Of a stretch of 64,000 nucleotides of DNA, positions 27,123 to 35,684 are shown in pieces (the stretch's first letter is position 1; every line of letters begins with the position of its first letter). The stretch is from Novosphingobium sp. SG707 (GTDB taxonomy: Bacteria > Pseudomonadota > Alphaproteobacteria > Sphingomonadales > Sphingomonadaceae). The DNA is taken from positions 620,001-684,000 of the forward strand of contig NZ_JAAZQL010000002.1 of NCBI RefSeq assembly GCF_012275515.1, written 5' to 3'. Both the position numbers and the translations under genes were made by a program. Below the pieces are notes generated by a model, which was not told the DNA's origin, searched no databases, and was given only the letters and a program-made list of their open reading frames with translations.

Positions 27123-28921
27123 TGGCCACGATCGCCACGCCCAATGGCTTTAACCTCGACAGCAGCGGCAAGCGCGTTGTCGTCGATCCCGTCACCCGCA
27201 TCGAAGGGCATATGCGCTGCGAGGTCAATCTCGACGCCAACAATGTGATCCGCAACGCCGTTTCCACTGGCACGATGTGGCGCGGATTGGAAGTGATCCT
27301 GAAGGGTCGCGACCCGCGCGATGCATGGGCCTTTGTCCAGCGCATCTGCGGCGTCTGCACCGGCACCCATGCGTTGACCAGCGTGCGCGCGGTGGAAAAC
27401 GCGCTGGGGATCGACATTCCCGAAAACGCCAATTCGATCCGCAATATCATGCAATTGTCGCTTCAGGTGCATGACCATCTGGTGCATTTCTACCATCTGC
27501 ACGCGCTCGATTGGGTCAATCCGGTCAATGCGCTGAAGGCCGACCCCAAGGCCACCAGCGAGTTGCAGCAGAAAGTCTCGCCCAGCCATCCCAATTCCTC
27601 GCCCGGCTATTTCCGCGATGTGCAGACGCGCCTGCGCAAATTTGTCGAAAGCGGGCAATTGGGGCCGTTCAAGAATGGCTATTGGACCAACCCGGCCTAT
27701 AAATTGCCGCCCGAAGCCGACTTGATGGCGGTGACGCATTACCTTGAAGCGCTGGATTTCCAGAAGGAAATCATGCGCGTGCGCACGATTTTCGGCGGCA
27801 AGGATATTCACCCCAACTGGCTGGTGGGGGGCGTTCCCTGCGCGATCAACATTGACGGCGATATGGCGGCGGGCGCGCCGATCAACATGGCCAGCCTCAA
27901 TTACGTGGCCGACATCACCCAGCGCTGCATCGAGTTCGTCGAGAATGTCTATATTCCCGACCTGATGGCCATTGCCTCCTATTACAAGGGCTGGCTCTAT
28001 GGCGGCGGCCTGTCGAACAAGTCACTGCTGGCCTATGGCGATATTCCCGACAAGGCGAATGATTACAGCCCCGCCAACCTGCTGATGCCGCGCGGGGCGA
28101 TCATCAACGGCAAGCTGAATGAGGTTCACCCGGTCGATCTGGCCGACCTGACGCAGGTGCAGGAATTTGTGCCCCATTCGTGGTACAAATATGAGGATGA
28201 GAGCAAGGGCCTGCACCCGTGGGACGGCGTCACCGAACCGCATTATGAGCTGGGCAAGGCCGCCAAGGGCACCAGCACCCGCATCGAGGAAATCGACGAA
28301 AGCGCCAAATATAGCTGGATCAAGGCTCCGCGCTGGCGCGGCCATGCGATGGAGGTGGGGCCGCTGGCCCGCTATGTCATCGGCTATATGCAGGGCAACA
28401 AGGAGATCAAGGAACAGGTCGACTGGGCGCTCAAGACGCTGGACGTGCCGATGGACGCCTTGTTCTCGACGCTGGGCCGCACCGCCGCGCGCGGGCTGGA
28501 AGCGCAGTGGGCCGCGCGCAAGCAGAAGTATTTCCTCGACAAGCTGATCGCCAATATCAAGGCGGGCGACACATCCACCGCCAACACCGCCAAATTCGAC
28601 CCCAAGACCTGGCCCTCCGAGGTCAAGGGCGTGGGCTTTACCGAGGCGCCGCGCGGGGCCTTAGGCCACTGGATCCGCATCAAGGACGGCAAGATCGACA
28701 ATTACCAATGCGTCGTGCCGACCACATGGAACGGCAGTCCGCGCGACAATCAGGGCAACATCGGCGCCTTTGAGGCCAGCCTGATGAACACCAAGGTTGA
28801 GCGCGCCGAAGAGCCGGTGGAAATTCTGCGCACGCTGCACAGTTTTGACCCGTGCCTTGCCTGTTCGACCCATGTGATGGGGCCGGACGGTCAGGAAATG
28901 GCGCAGGTCAAGGTCCGCTAA
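27122..28921 (+). CDS. hupL: uptake [NiFe]-hydrogenase large subunit
   Basis: 599 residues; holds the NiFe(CN)2CO active site that splits H2. Nickel/iron ligands are C76 and C79 (R-I-C-G-V-C) and C578 and C581 (D-P-C-L-A-C-S-T-H). The protein continues 15 residues past H584, the expected cleavage point for the HupD endopeptidase after nickel insertion. The N-terminal R-I-E-G-H-M motif is intact. It is exported with HupS by the Tat pathway, since it has no signal of its own. Confidence 0.98.
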   Translation: MATIATPNGFNLDSSGKRVVVDPVTRIEGHMRCEVNLDANNVIRNAVSTGTMWRGLEVILKGRDPRDAWAFVQRICGVCTGTHALTSVRAVENALGIDIPENANSIRNIMQLSLQVHDHLVHFYHLHALDWVNPVNALKADPKATSELQQKVSPSHPNSSPGYFRDVQTRLRKFVESGQLGPFKNGYWTNPAYKLPPEADLMAVTHYLEALDFQKEIMRVRTIFGGKDIHPNWLVGGVPCAINIDGDMAAGAPINMASLNYVADITQRCIEFVENVYIPDLMAIASYYKGWLYGGGLSNKSLLAYGDIPDKANDYSPANLLMPRGAIINGKLNEVHPVDLADLTQVQEFVPHSWYKYEDESKGLHPWDGVTEPHYELGKAAKGTSTRIEEIDESAKYSWIKAPRWRGHAMEVGPLARYVIGYMQGNKEIKEQVDWALKTLDVPMDALFSTLGRTAARGLEAQWAARKQKYFLDKLIANIKAGDTSTANTAKFDPKTWPSEVKGVGFTEAPRGALGHWIRIKDGKIDNYQCVVPTTWNGSPRDNQGNIGAFEASLMNTKVERAEEPVEILRTLHSFDPCLACSTHVMGPDGQEMAQVKVR

Positions 28922-28934
28922 GAGGAGAGGTTTG

Positions 28935-29501
28935 ATGAAAGCGATTGGTAAAACTGTTCTGGCCGCCTCTGCTCTTGCGGCGAGTGCCGTGCCCGCGATG
29001 GCGCATCCGGGCCATGATGGCTCGATGATGGCGGGGCTGGCGCATCCGTTTTCGGGCGTGGACCATCTGGCCGCGATGGTGGCGGTGGGCCTGTGGGCGG
29101 CCACGCGACCTGCGCGTTCGGCGGTGATCGCGCCGCTGGCCTTTATGGGCGCGCTGGCGGCGGGCGCTGTGGCCGGGCTGATGACGGGCGCGCTGCCGAT
29201 GATTGAGCCGATGGTGGCGGCCTCGGTGCTGGTGCTGGGCGCGCTGCTGGTGCTGGCCACGCGGCTGTCCTCGGGCCTTGCGCTGGGGCTGATCGTGGCC
29301 ACGGGCGCCGTGCATGGGCTGGCGCATGGCGCCGAGGCCAGCGGCAATCTGGCGGCCTATTTCGTCGGTTTCCTTGTGTCTTCGGCGCTGCTGCATGGCG
29401 CGGGCTGGCAGATGGGCCGGATGATCTTCTCACGGTCGCAGGGCCGGCTGGCGGCGGGCCTCGCGCTTGGCGCCACCGGCCTTGCCCTGCTCGCCGCATA
29501 A
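28935..29501 (+). CDS. hupE: HupE/UreJ family membrane protein, likely nickel permease
   Basis: 188 residues with an N-terminal signal-like segment ending in A-M-A and about six further hydrophobic helices. The family metal-site motif H-P-x-x-G-x-D-H-L occurs just after the signal, at about residues 37-45, with a second H-G-L-A-H-G. R. leguminosarum HupE transports Ni2+, so nickel supply for HupL is the inferred role. AGGAGAGG precedes the ATG. Its place between hupL and hupC is unusual. Confidence 0.88.
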   Translation: MKAIGKTVLAASALAASAVPAMAHPGHDGSMMAGLAHPFSGVDHLAAMVAVGLWAATRPARSAVIAPLAFMGALAAGAVAGLMTGALPMIEPMVAASVLVLGALLVLATRLSSGLALGLIVATGAVHGLAHGAEASGNLAAYFVGFLVSSALLHGAGWQMGRMIFSRSQGRLAAGLALGATGLALLAA

Positions 29502-29516
29502 AGGGGAGAGGGCGCC

Positions 29517-30236
29517 ATGGCCAGCACACCCATCGACCCGCCATTAGCCGTTGAGCCAGCGGTCTATGTCTATGAAGCGCCGGTGCGCATCTGGCACTGG
29601 ATCAATGCGCTTGCCGTCACGGTGCTGTTCGTCACCGGCTATCTGATCGGTTCACCGCCCTTCACGCTGGTGGGCGAGGCTTCCAGCCATTTCTTCTTCG
29701 GCTGGGTCCGCTTTCTCCATTTCAGCGCGGGCCAGATCATGGCGGTGGGCTTTGTCCTGCGCTTCTACTGGAGCTTTGTGGGCAACCATCATGCGCGCGA
29801 GATCTTCCGCCCGCCTTTCTGGCATATCGGCTTCTGGAAAGGCGTGCTGCATGAAATGCGCTGGTATGCGATGATCGAGGAGCATCCGCGCAAATATATC
29901 GGCCACAATCCGCTGGCGATGGTGTCCATGCATATCCTGTTCGTCTGGGTGGGCCTGTTCATGATCGTCACCGGCTTTGCCCTTTATGGCGAGGGCGAGG
30001 GGCCGGGCTGGATCCACACGGTCTTTACCGGGCCGGTGCTGTGGCTGTTCGGCGGCAATTCACAGACCGTGCACACCTGGCACCATCTGGCGATGTGGGC
30101 GATGGTGATCTTTGTGATCGTCCATATCTATGCCGCCGTGCGCGAGGATATCATGTCGCGCCAGTCGATCATTTCCTCGATGATCTCGGGCTGGCGCAAT
30201 TTCCGCGATGCCAAGCCGATTGACCGCGATACCTGA
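29517..30236 (+). CDS. hupC: Ni/Fe-hydrogenase b-type cytochrome
   Basis: 239 residues, four transmembrane helices. It passes electrons from HupS to the quinone pool and anchors the dimer. The R-I-W-H-W-I-N-A motif holds H27 in the first helix, and further histidines in W-H-H-L-A-M and I-V-H-I-Y suit two b hemes. It is the last gene before the strong terminator. Confidence 0.95.
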   Translation: MASTPIDPPLAVEPAVYVYEAPVRIWHWINALAVTVLFVTGYLIGSPPFTLVGEASSHFFFGWVRFLHFSAGQIMAVGFVLRFYWSFVGNHHAREIFRPPFWHIGFWKGVLHEMRWYAMIEEHPRKYIGHNPLAMVSMHILFVWVGLFMIVTGFALYGEGEGPGWIHTVFTGPVLWLFGGNSQTVHTWHHLAMWAMVIFVIVHIYAAVREDIMSRQSIISSMISGWRNFRDAKPIDRDT

Positions 30237-30262
30237 TCGGTTCTGCCAAGCATGACAAAGGG

Positions 30263-30288
30263 GGGAGTGGGAAACCGCTCCCTTTTTT
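30263..30288 (+). terminator. intrinsic terminator after hupC
   Basis: 8-bp stem with one G-U pair, GAAA tetraloop and T6. It separates hupSLEC from the maturation operon. Confidence 0.92.
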
Positions 30289-30290
30289 GC

Positions 30291-30322
30291 ATGGAAAGAT
30301 GGCGTCCAAATTATCTTTCCAT
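30291..30322. promoter_or_regulatory. 10-bp inverted repeat, candidate HoxA enhancer site
   Basis: Perfect arms ATGGAAAGAT and ATCTTTCCAT (30291-30300 and 30313-30322) separated by 12 nt. The dyad lies about 87 nt upstream of the -24 element of the hupD promoter, a normal distance for an NtrC-family activator. The half TTTCCATAG seen at 30316 recurs at 30432. Confidence 0.55.
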
Positions 30323-30408
30323 AGTGGAAAGAATCTTTGCATTTAGCCCCTGCGCCTCGCAGCCACCCCTAACCCATTTGGCCCATATCTTCACGCTTTG
30401 GCAGGAAC

Positions 30409-30424
30409 TGGCACAGCGCTTGCT
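30409..30424 (+). promoter_or_regulatory. sigma-54 (-24/-12) promoter of the hupD-hyp-hox operon
   Basis: TGGCAC-N5-TTGCT, identical in its conserved bases to the hupS promoter, 51 nt before the hupD ATG. It follows the hupC terminator and the inverted repeat at 30291, so it marks a second transcription unit. Confidence 0.85.
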
Positions 30425-30474
30425 ATCCCTCTTTCCATAGCGAAGCCATTCGAAGCAATGGTGGGGAGCAATCA

Positions 30475-31179
30475 ATGAACGGGCAAAAGCTCAACACACT
30501 CATTCTGGGCATCGGCAATCTGTTGTGGGCCGATGAAGGCTTTGGCGTGCGCGCGGTCGAACATCTCCACCGCCACTGGTCATTCCCTGACCATGTGCGG
30601 CTGATGGATGGCGGCACGCAGGGCATCTATCTGGTGCAGGACATCCGCGAGGCCGACCTGCTGGTGGTGTTCGATGCGGTGGATTACGGCTTGCCGCCCG
30701 CCACGATGAAGGTTGTCGAGGGCGAGGAAGTGCCCAGCTTCCTTGGCGCCAAAAAGATCTCGCTGCACCAGACCGGCTTTCAGGAAGTCCTGGCCATGGC
30801 CGAGATGATGGGCGAGCCGCCGGCCGAAATCCTGCTGGTGGGGGTTCAGCCCGAGGAACTGGAGGATTTCGGCGGCTCCCTGCGCGAGAGCGTCAAGGCG
30901 CAGATGGAACCGGCGATCGAGGTGGCGCTGAAATGGCTGGCCACGCGCGGGGTTCATGCCACGCGCCGCGCGGTGCCGCTCTCGCCCGAACAGGGCATCG
31001 GCAGCCTTGAAATGCTGATGGAGCATTATGAGGCCGCCCGCCCCGATGCGCAGGAAGCCCCCCGCCACGGCGACGCGCGCGTGCTGGCCGATGGCTGGGC
31101 CGGGCCTGCGGGGCCGGAGGACCATGAGGCGGAAATCCAGTCAATCCTTGGCGGACCCAACCTGAAAGTTGCGTTGTAA
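30475..31179 (+). CDS. hupD: hydrogenase maturation endopeptidase HupD/HyaD
   Basis: 234 residues. Trims the HupL C-terminus after nickel insertion. The nickel-sensing residues of this family (E16, D62 and H93 in E. coli HybD) align with E21, D67 and H98 here. About 60 residues longer than HybD, with a hydrophilic C-terminal tail of unknown use. The ATG has GGGGAGC upstream. Its last base is shared with the hupF start. Confidence 0.93.
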   Translation: MNGQKLNTLILGIGNLLWADEGFGVRAVEHLHRHWSFPDHVRLMDGGTQGIYLVQDIREADLLVVFDAVDYGLPPATMKVVEGEEVPSFLGAKKISLHQTGFQEVLAMAEMMGEPPAEILLVGVQPEELEDFGGSLRESVKAQMEPAIEVALKWLATRGVHATRRAVPLSPEQGIGSLEMLMEHYEAARPDAQEAPRHGDARVLADGWAGPAGPEDHEAEIQSILGGPNLKVAL

Positions 31180-31490
31180 TGTGCGTCGGCCTGCCCATGC
31201 GCGTGGTGGAAGGCGGCGCGGGTTTTGCGCTGTGCAGCCATGATGGCGCGATCCATTCCATCGACACCGCGCTGGTGGGCGAATGCGCGCCGGGCGAATG
31301 GCTGATGACCTTTCTTGGCGCCGCGCGCGAAAAGATGGACGAGGAAACCGCGCTGCAGACGCTGGCCGCTACTGATGCGCTGGCGGCGCTGCTGCGCGGC
31401 GAGGCGGTCGATCTGGACGCCGCCTTTGCCGATCTGATTGCGCGCGAACCGCAATTGCCAGACCACCTTTTGTCGGAGAACAGCCTGTGA
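31179..31490 (+). CDS. hupF: HypC/HupF family chaperone
   Basis: 103 residues starting M-C-V-G-L-P. C2 is the residue HypC-family chaperones use to hold the Fe(CN)2CO unit or the large subunit. It is longer than HypC (encoded at 35442) by a C-terminal helix, as in HupF, which R. leguminosarum uses to protect HupL at higher O2. Overlaps hupD by 1 bp and hupG by 4 bp. Confidence 0.9.
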   Translation: MCVGLPMRVVEGGAGFALCSHDGAIHSIDTALVGECAPGEWLMTFLGAAREKMDEETALQTLAATDALAALLRGEAVDLDAAFADLIAREPQLPDHLLSENSL

Positions 31491-31948
31491 GCGACCTTTC
31501 CCCCGAACTCGACCGCTCGGCCCATTCGCCGCTGCTTGCCTCGATCATCGCGCGCCATGCCTATGCCGTGGTGGGCGAGGAGGATTTTGACACCATCGCC
31601 GCATCCCATCCGCTCTCCATGCTGCTGGTGGCGGGGGACTGGTGGCGGCTGGCCGAATGCGATGATCTGGCCGTGGTGGTGCCCGAACTGGACAAGGCGC
31701 TGGGCGGGCATGTCGGCGTTCTGGTGGCCGCGCGCGATGCCGAGCGCGCGATGCAGCGCCGCTTTCGCTTCGCCTCTTTTCCGGCGCTGATCTTCCTGCG
31801 CGAAGGGCAATATCTGGGCGCGATGGAGGGCATTCGCGACTGGTCGGAATATATGAACGAACTGCCCGGCATGCTGGGCCGTGAACCGTCCGACCCGCCG
31901 CCCTTCCGTATGCCTTCGGGCTGCGCCACGCCCAACGGAGACGCATGA
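31487..31948 (+). CDS. hupG: HupG/HyaE thioredoxin-like hydrogenase assembly protein
   Basis: 153 residues with a thioredoxin-like fold but no C-x-x-C. It matches the HyaE/HupG family, which binds the Tat-exported small subunit in E. coli Hyd-1 assembly. Position between hupF and hupH agrees. 4-bp overlaps on both sides. Confidence 0.85.
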   Translation: MSDLSPELDRSAHSPLLASIIARHAYAVVGEEDFDTIAASHPLSMLLVAGDWWRLAECDDLAVVVPELDKALGGHVGVLVAARDAERAMQRRFRFASFPALIFLREGQYLGAMEGIRDWSEYMNELPGMLGREPSDPPPFRMPSGCATPNGDA

Positions 31949-32790
31949 TGAACCCTGAAATCGAAACCCTCCTGAGCGCTCTGGTGGGACCGGGCAGCCA
32001 GCCCGACGGGCCGGATGATGCCAAGCTGGATTACATGATCATGCCCGAGGAGATGCGGGTGTTTTCGATGGCCAGCATCCCGGCGGACGCCGCCGATCAT
32101 GCCGCAGGCGTGGCTGCGGGCGAGGCGATCCTTGCTGCCTTGAACCGTGTTGCAGCGGGCGGCCCGGAGGAAAGCGTCGATCTGGCCCATCTGGCCCCGG
32201 CCGACCTGGCCTTCGTGGATCAATTGCTGGGCGAGGGCGAGGTTTCGGTCGTGCTGGGCGACAGTTATCAGGCGCAGGAATCGGTGCTGGCGGGCGTGTG
32301 GCGCGTGCGTCAGACAGGTGAGCGGCGGGGCGACCGGGTGGACATCGGCGCCTTTCCGGCGGGTTTCATCGCCGCCGCCTTTGGCCGCGCGCAGGGCGAG
32401 GTGACGATCCCGGAAAAGACCTTTGACGGCCTGTTCAACGCCCCCGCGCTGATCGCCGAAATCAACGCCCATATCCCCGGCACCTCCACGCGCGCGCAGC
32501 CGCATGTCATCAACCTCTCGCTGCTGCCCCATACCGAGGGCGACCTGCTGTTTCTCGAAGAAGCGCTGGGCAAGGGCGATCTCATCATCCTCTCGCGCGG
32601 TTATGGCAATTGCCGGATCCGCAGCACGGGAACGCGGCACAATTGGTGGGTGCGCTATTTCAATTCGCAGGACACGCTGATCCTCAACACGATCGAGATC
32701 AGCCCCTTGCCCGCCGTGGCGCAGGCCGCGCCCGAGGACATTGCCGACAGCGCCGAACGGCTGGCCGAGATCATGGACACTTATCGGTGA
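31945..32790 (+). CDS. hupH: HupH/HyaF hydrogenase expression/formation protein
   Basis: 281 residues; HyaF/HupH family. It has the conserved C-terminal stretch G-Y-G-N-C-R-I and W-W-V-R-Y-F-N-S-Q-D. In rhizobia it is needed for maturation of the O2-tolerant small subunit; the mechanism is unknown. The ATG lies inside an ATGA overlap with hupG. Confidence 0.9.
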   Translation: MMNPEIETLLSALVGPGSQPDGPDDAKLDYMIMPEEMRVFSMASIPADAADHAAGVAAGEAILAALNRVAAGGPEESVDLAHLAPADLAFVDQLLGEGEVSVVLGDSYQAQESVLAGVWRVRQTGERRGDRVDIGAFPAGFIAAAFGRAQGEVTIPEKTFDGLFNAPALIAEINAHIPGTSTRAQPHVINLSLLPHTEGDLLFLEEALGKGDLIILSRGYGNCRIRSTGTRHNWWVRYFNSQDTLILNTIEISPLPAVAQAAPEDIADSAERLAEIMDTYR

Positions 32791-33008
32791 GCGAGTCTCA
32801 TTTCTTCGACGGTTCCTTTGGCGGGGATGTGGGCAAGATCGGCCCGCAGACGCGGCTGGAATGCAAGATCTGCTGGCATATCTATGACCCCGCCGATGGC
32901 TGCACATACTGGCAGATCGCGCCCGGAACGCCCTTTGCCGATCTGCCCGACCATTGGACATGCCCGGAATGCGACGCGCCCAAGGAAGGCTTTATGGTGG
33001 TGGAATGA
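32787..33008 (+). CDS. hupI: rubredoxin HupI
   Basis: 73 residues from a GTG at 32787, which overlaps the hupH stop as GTGA. A 25-residue leader precedes a rubredoxin fold with iron ligands C26, C29, C59 and C62. An extra cysteine, C39, sits in the loop. HupI/HoxR rubredoxins are tied to O2-tolerant hydrogenases, where they protect assembly under air. The upstream open frame in hupH is not used. Confidence 0.92.
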   Translation: MSESHFFDGSFGGDVGKIGPQTRLECKICWHIYDPADGCTYWQIAPGTPFADLPDHWTCPECDAPKEGFMVVE

Positions 33009-33475
33009 GCCAACCCGAACCATGGATCGCGCAGGTCGAGGCGGTGTTTGCCGAAATTGCGCAGACGCGCATGGTGGGCGTGCCGGTGATGAACCCTGCG
33101 CTGGGCATGGCGATGCGCGGGGCCTGCGAGCGTGATGGCTGGCGCATGGGTGTGCTGATTACACCGTGGTTCATGAATGTAATGGCTTTTGGCCCTGAGG
33201 ATGAGGCCCCGGCGCGGGTGGGAGAGAAGCGGCATATCGCTTTGCCATCGGGCGCCTATGAGGCGATCCGGGGACATGAACCGGCTTTGGGCTTCTACTG
33301 GGCGATCTCATTGTTCTCGCCCATGTTTGAATTTGAAACCATGGAGGCGGCCATTGCCACGGCGGACGCCGCCATGGCCGAAATCATGACCGAGCCGCCC
33401 GCGCCGGAGCCGGAACCCAAACCGGCGCTGAGCCGCCGCGCCCTGTTCCGCCTGAACCGCGAGGATGCGGCGTGA
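33005..33475 (+). CDS. hupJ: [NiFe]-hydrogenase assembly chaperone HybE/HupJ
   Basis: 156 residues. HybE/HupJ family pattern M-V-G-V-P-V-M-N-P-A-L, the L-I-T-P-W-F-M-N segment and F-x-S-P-M-F-E-F are present. It is a proofreading chaperone for the Tat-exported subunit. The start at 33005 overlaps the hupI stop as ATGA; the frame open upstream is rejected. The proline-rich tail ends in a basic L-S-R-R-A-L-F stretch. Confidence 0.9.
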   Translation: MSQPEPWIAQVEAVFAEIAQTRMVGVPVMNPALGMAMRGACERDGWRMGVLITPWFMNVMAFGPEDEAPARVGEKRHIALPSGAYEAIRGHEPALGFYWAISLFSPMFEFETMEAAIATADAAMAEIMTEPPAPEPEPKPALSRRALFRLNREDAA

Positions 33476-34188
33476 CCGGCCCGGCCATCCGTATCGCCAT
33501 AACACCCGGCGGGGGCCGGATCGCCCATTGCGCGATCCCCAATGCGCAAGGCCTGCTGATCGGCCTGCCCGCCATCAAGGTGGGGCAGGCGCTGCGCCGG
33601 TTGCACGGCATTTGCCGCGAGGCGCAGGGGTTGGCGGGCGAGTTGGCCGTGGCGGCGGCGATGGGGGAAGCCATTGCGCAGGAAGAGCTGGACCGGCGCA
33701 TCGCGCGCGTCCACGCAGAGGCGCGGCGCGAAACCGGCCTGCGCCTCTGCCTTGACTGGGCCGTGCTGATCGGCGAGCGCCCGCAGACCGAACTGGCGCG
33801 CGCGGTGATCGCGGGCGACTGGAGCGTGGTGGAGGCGTCTGGTCTGGCCGAGAGGTTTCTGGCCCGGGCGCCCGAGGCCTTGCGTCCGATCTTTGCCGCG
33901 CGGCTGGCTGGAGCGCCGGTCGCACCTGACATGCATGCACCCGAACCGGGCATGGGCGTGGCCGGGTTGACCTGCGCGCGGGGGCGGCTGACGCACCGCG
34001 CGGCGCTTCACAAGGGGCGGGTGGCGGCCTACACCATGGACGCCCCCACCGCGCGCCGGTTCGGCCCGGATGGCGATGCGGCGGCGCTTTTGGCGCAATG
34101 CCACGGGGCAAAGGAGGCGGCATGGGTGATGCAGGCCATCGACCCCTGCGTTGAATGGGCAATGGATACGGCGATGGAGGCGGCCTGA
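33472..34188 (+). CDS. hupK: HupK, large-subunit-like maturation scaffold
   Basis: 238 residues from GTG (GTGA overlap). HupK/HoxV is a shrunken HupL relative thought to act as a scaffold for Fe(CN)2CO before transfer to HupL. Two relics of the active-site motifs remain: H-G-I-C-R-E near residue 46, where HupL has R-I-C-G-V-C, and D-P-C-V-E-W near the end, where HupL has D-P-C-L-A-C. Each keeps one of two cysteines. Confidence 0.85.
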   Translation: MTGPAIRIAITPGGGRIAHCAIPNAQGLLIGLPAIKVGQALRRLHGICREAQGLAGELAVAAAMGEAIAQEELDRRIARVHAEARRETGLRLCLDWAVLIGERPQTELARAVIAGDWSVVEASGLAERFLARAPEALRPIFAARLAGAPVAPDMHAPEPGMGVAGLTCARGRLTHRAALHKGRVAAYTMDAPTARRFGPDGDAAALLAQCHGAKEAAWVMQAIDPCVEWAMDTAMEAA

Positions 34189-34529
34189 TGCACGAAATGG
34201 CAATATGCGAATCCATCCGCCAGATTTTGGAGGAACAGGCCCGCTCCGCCGGTTTCACGCGCGTCGAACGGGTCAAGCTGGCCATCGGCGCGCTGTCGGG
34301 CGTCGAGCCGGAGGCGCTGCGTTTCGGCTTTGACGTGGTGATGCGCGGCGGCGTGGCCGAGGGCGCGCGGCTGGAAATCGAGGATGTGGCGGCGCGCGCG
34401 TGGTGTATGCCTTGCGCGGCCAACGTGGCGATTTCGGCGCGCTATGATGCTTGCCCGCAATGCGGGTCCTATCAATTGCAGGTGACGGGTGGCGAAGACA
34501 TGACCATCCGCGAATTGGAGGTTTTGTGA
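34188..34529 (+). CDS. hypA: nickel chaperone HypA
   Basis: 113 residues starting M-H-E-M-A, where H2 and the N-terminus bind Ni2+. The zinc site is C73, C76, C89 and C92. Hands nickel to the large subunit with HypB. Start chosen because of the family MHE terminus and the ATGA-type overlap with hupK; the last base is shared with hypB. Confidence 0.95.
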   Translation: MHEMAICESIRQILEEQARSAGFTRVERVKLAIGALSGVEPEALRFGFDVVMRGGVAEGARLEIEDVAARAWCMPCAANVAISARYDACPQCGSYQLQVTGGEDMTIRELEVL

Positions 34530-35437
34530 TGTGCACGGTTTGCGGATGCGGCGAAGGCGGAGCCAAGCTGGAAGGCGGGCATCATCACCATGGCCACGAT
34601 CACCATCATGACCATCACGACCATGGCCACCATCATGACCATGACCACGATCACGGGCATGACCATCATCACCATGACCACGATCATCACCATCATGGCG
34701 AGGATCTGCACTATGGCCATGGGGCCGCAGGCGTTTCCGTTCCGGGCATGAGCCAGACGCGCCTGATCCAGCTTGAGGCCGACATTATGGGCAAGAACGC
34801 CCTCTTCGCCGCCGCCAACCGGGATCGTTTCACGGCGGCCGGTATTCTGGCGCTCAATCTGGTGTCCTCGCCCGGATCGGGCAAGACGACCTTGCTCTGC
34901 CGCACCTTGACCGAGATCGCGGGCGAATTTCCTGTCGCCGTGATCGAGGGCGACCAGCAGACCAGCGCCGACGCCGACCGTATCCGCGCGACCGGGGCGC
35001 CCGCGATCCAGATCAACACCGGCAAGGGATGCCATCTCGACGGCCATATGGTCGGCCATGCGGTTGACCACCTTTCGCCTGCCGAGGGCAGCGTGCTGTT
35101 CATCGAGAATGTCGGCAATCTGGTGTGCCCCGCCGCCTTCGACCTTGGCGAGGGCGCGCGCGTGGCGATCCTTTCCGTTACCGAGGGCGAGGACAAGCCG
35201 CTCAAATATCCCGATATGTTCGCCAGCGCCGATCTGGTGCTGGTCAACAAGGTCGATCTTTTGCCGCATCTGGATTTCGACATCGAGGCCGCGATGGCCA
35301 ACGCGCGCCGGGTCAATCCGCGCGTCCGCCTGATCCGCGTTTCCGCGCGCAGCGGCGAGGGGATGGGGCAATGGCTCGACTGGCTGCGGGCCGCGCGGGC
35401 GATGGCTTTGGCCTCGCGCCCCGTGGTGGAGGGCTGA
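34529..35437 (+). CDS. hypB: hydrogenase nickel incorporation GTPase HypB
   Basis: 302 residues. The N-terminus begins M-C-T-V-C-G-C-G, the high-affinity nickel motif. A histidine-rich stretch (about 18-68, 29 His) follows, likely storing nickel as in R. leguminosarum and B. japonicum HypB. The GTPase domain follows, with Walker [12 protein letters not shown], and N-K-V-D. Spacing to hypC is 4 bp. Confidence 0.96.
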   Translation: MCTVCGCGEGGAKLEGGHHHHGHDHHHDHHDHGHHHDHDHDHGHDHHHHDHDHHHHGEDLHYGHGAAGVSVPGMSQTRLIQLEADIMGKNALFAAANRDRFTAAGILALNLVSSPGSGKTTLLCRTLTEIAGEFPVAVIEGDQQTSADADRIRATGAPAIQINTGKGCHLDGHMVGHAVDHLSPAEGSVLFIENVGNLVCPAAFDLGEGARVAILSVTEGEDKPLKYPDMFASADLVLVNKVDLLPHLDFDIEAAMANARRVNPRVRLIRVSARSGEGMGQWLDWLRAARAMALASRPVVEG

Positions 35438-35441
35438 TCCC

Positions 35442-35684
35442 ATGTGCCTTGCGATCCCCGCGCAGGTGGTGGAGCTTTTGCCCGACGGCATGGCCACGGT
35501 GTCGGCTGGCGGCATCACGCGCTCGATCTCGGTGGCGCTGGTCGATGATGTGGCGCTGGGCGATTATGTGCTGCTCCATGTCGGCTATGCGCTGCACAAG
35601 ATCAGCGCGGAGGAGGCCGAGGCCACGCTGAAAATGATGGCCGAGGCGGGGTTGATCGAGGAAGAATTGGGGGCCGGACAATGA
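35442..35684 (+). CDS. hypC: hydrogenase chaperone HypC
   Basis: 80 residues starting M-C-L-A-I-P, C2 being the iron/large-subunit contact. Shuttles Fe(CN)2CO from HypD to the large subunit. Paired with the HupF paralogue upstream. Ends with a 4-bp overlap into hypD. Confidence 0.95.
   Translation: MCLAIPAQVVELLPDGMATVSAGGITRSISVALVDDVALGDYVLLHVGYALHKISAEEAEATLKMMAEAGLIEEELGAGQ

Noticed and set aside
32610-32786. Upstream extension of the rubredoxin frame inside hupH
   Set aside because: It overlaps a conserved part of HupH, and the GTG at 32787 gives the normal overlap and family-like length.
33472-34188. HupK read as a third hydrogenase large subunit
   Set aside because: It is about 240 residues and keeps only one cysteine per motif, so it cannot build the NiFe site as a catalytic subunit.
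34580-34705. CAT/CAC/GAC-rich tandem stretch that looks like a DNA satellite
   Set aside because: It is the coding sequence of the histidine-rich segment of HypB, in frame and flanked by intact HypB motifs.
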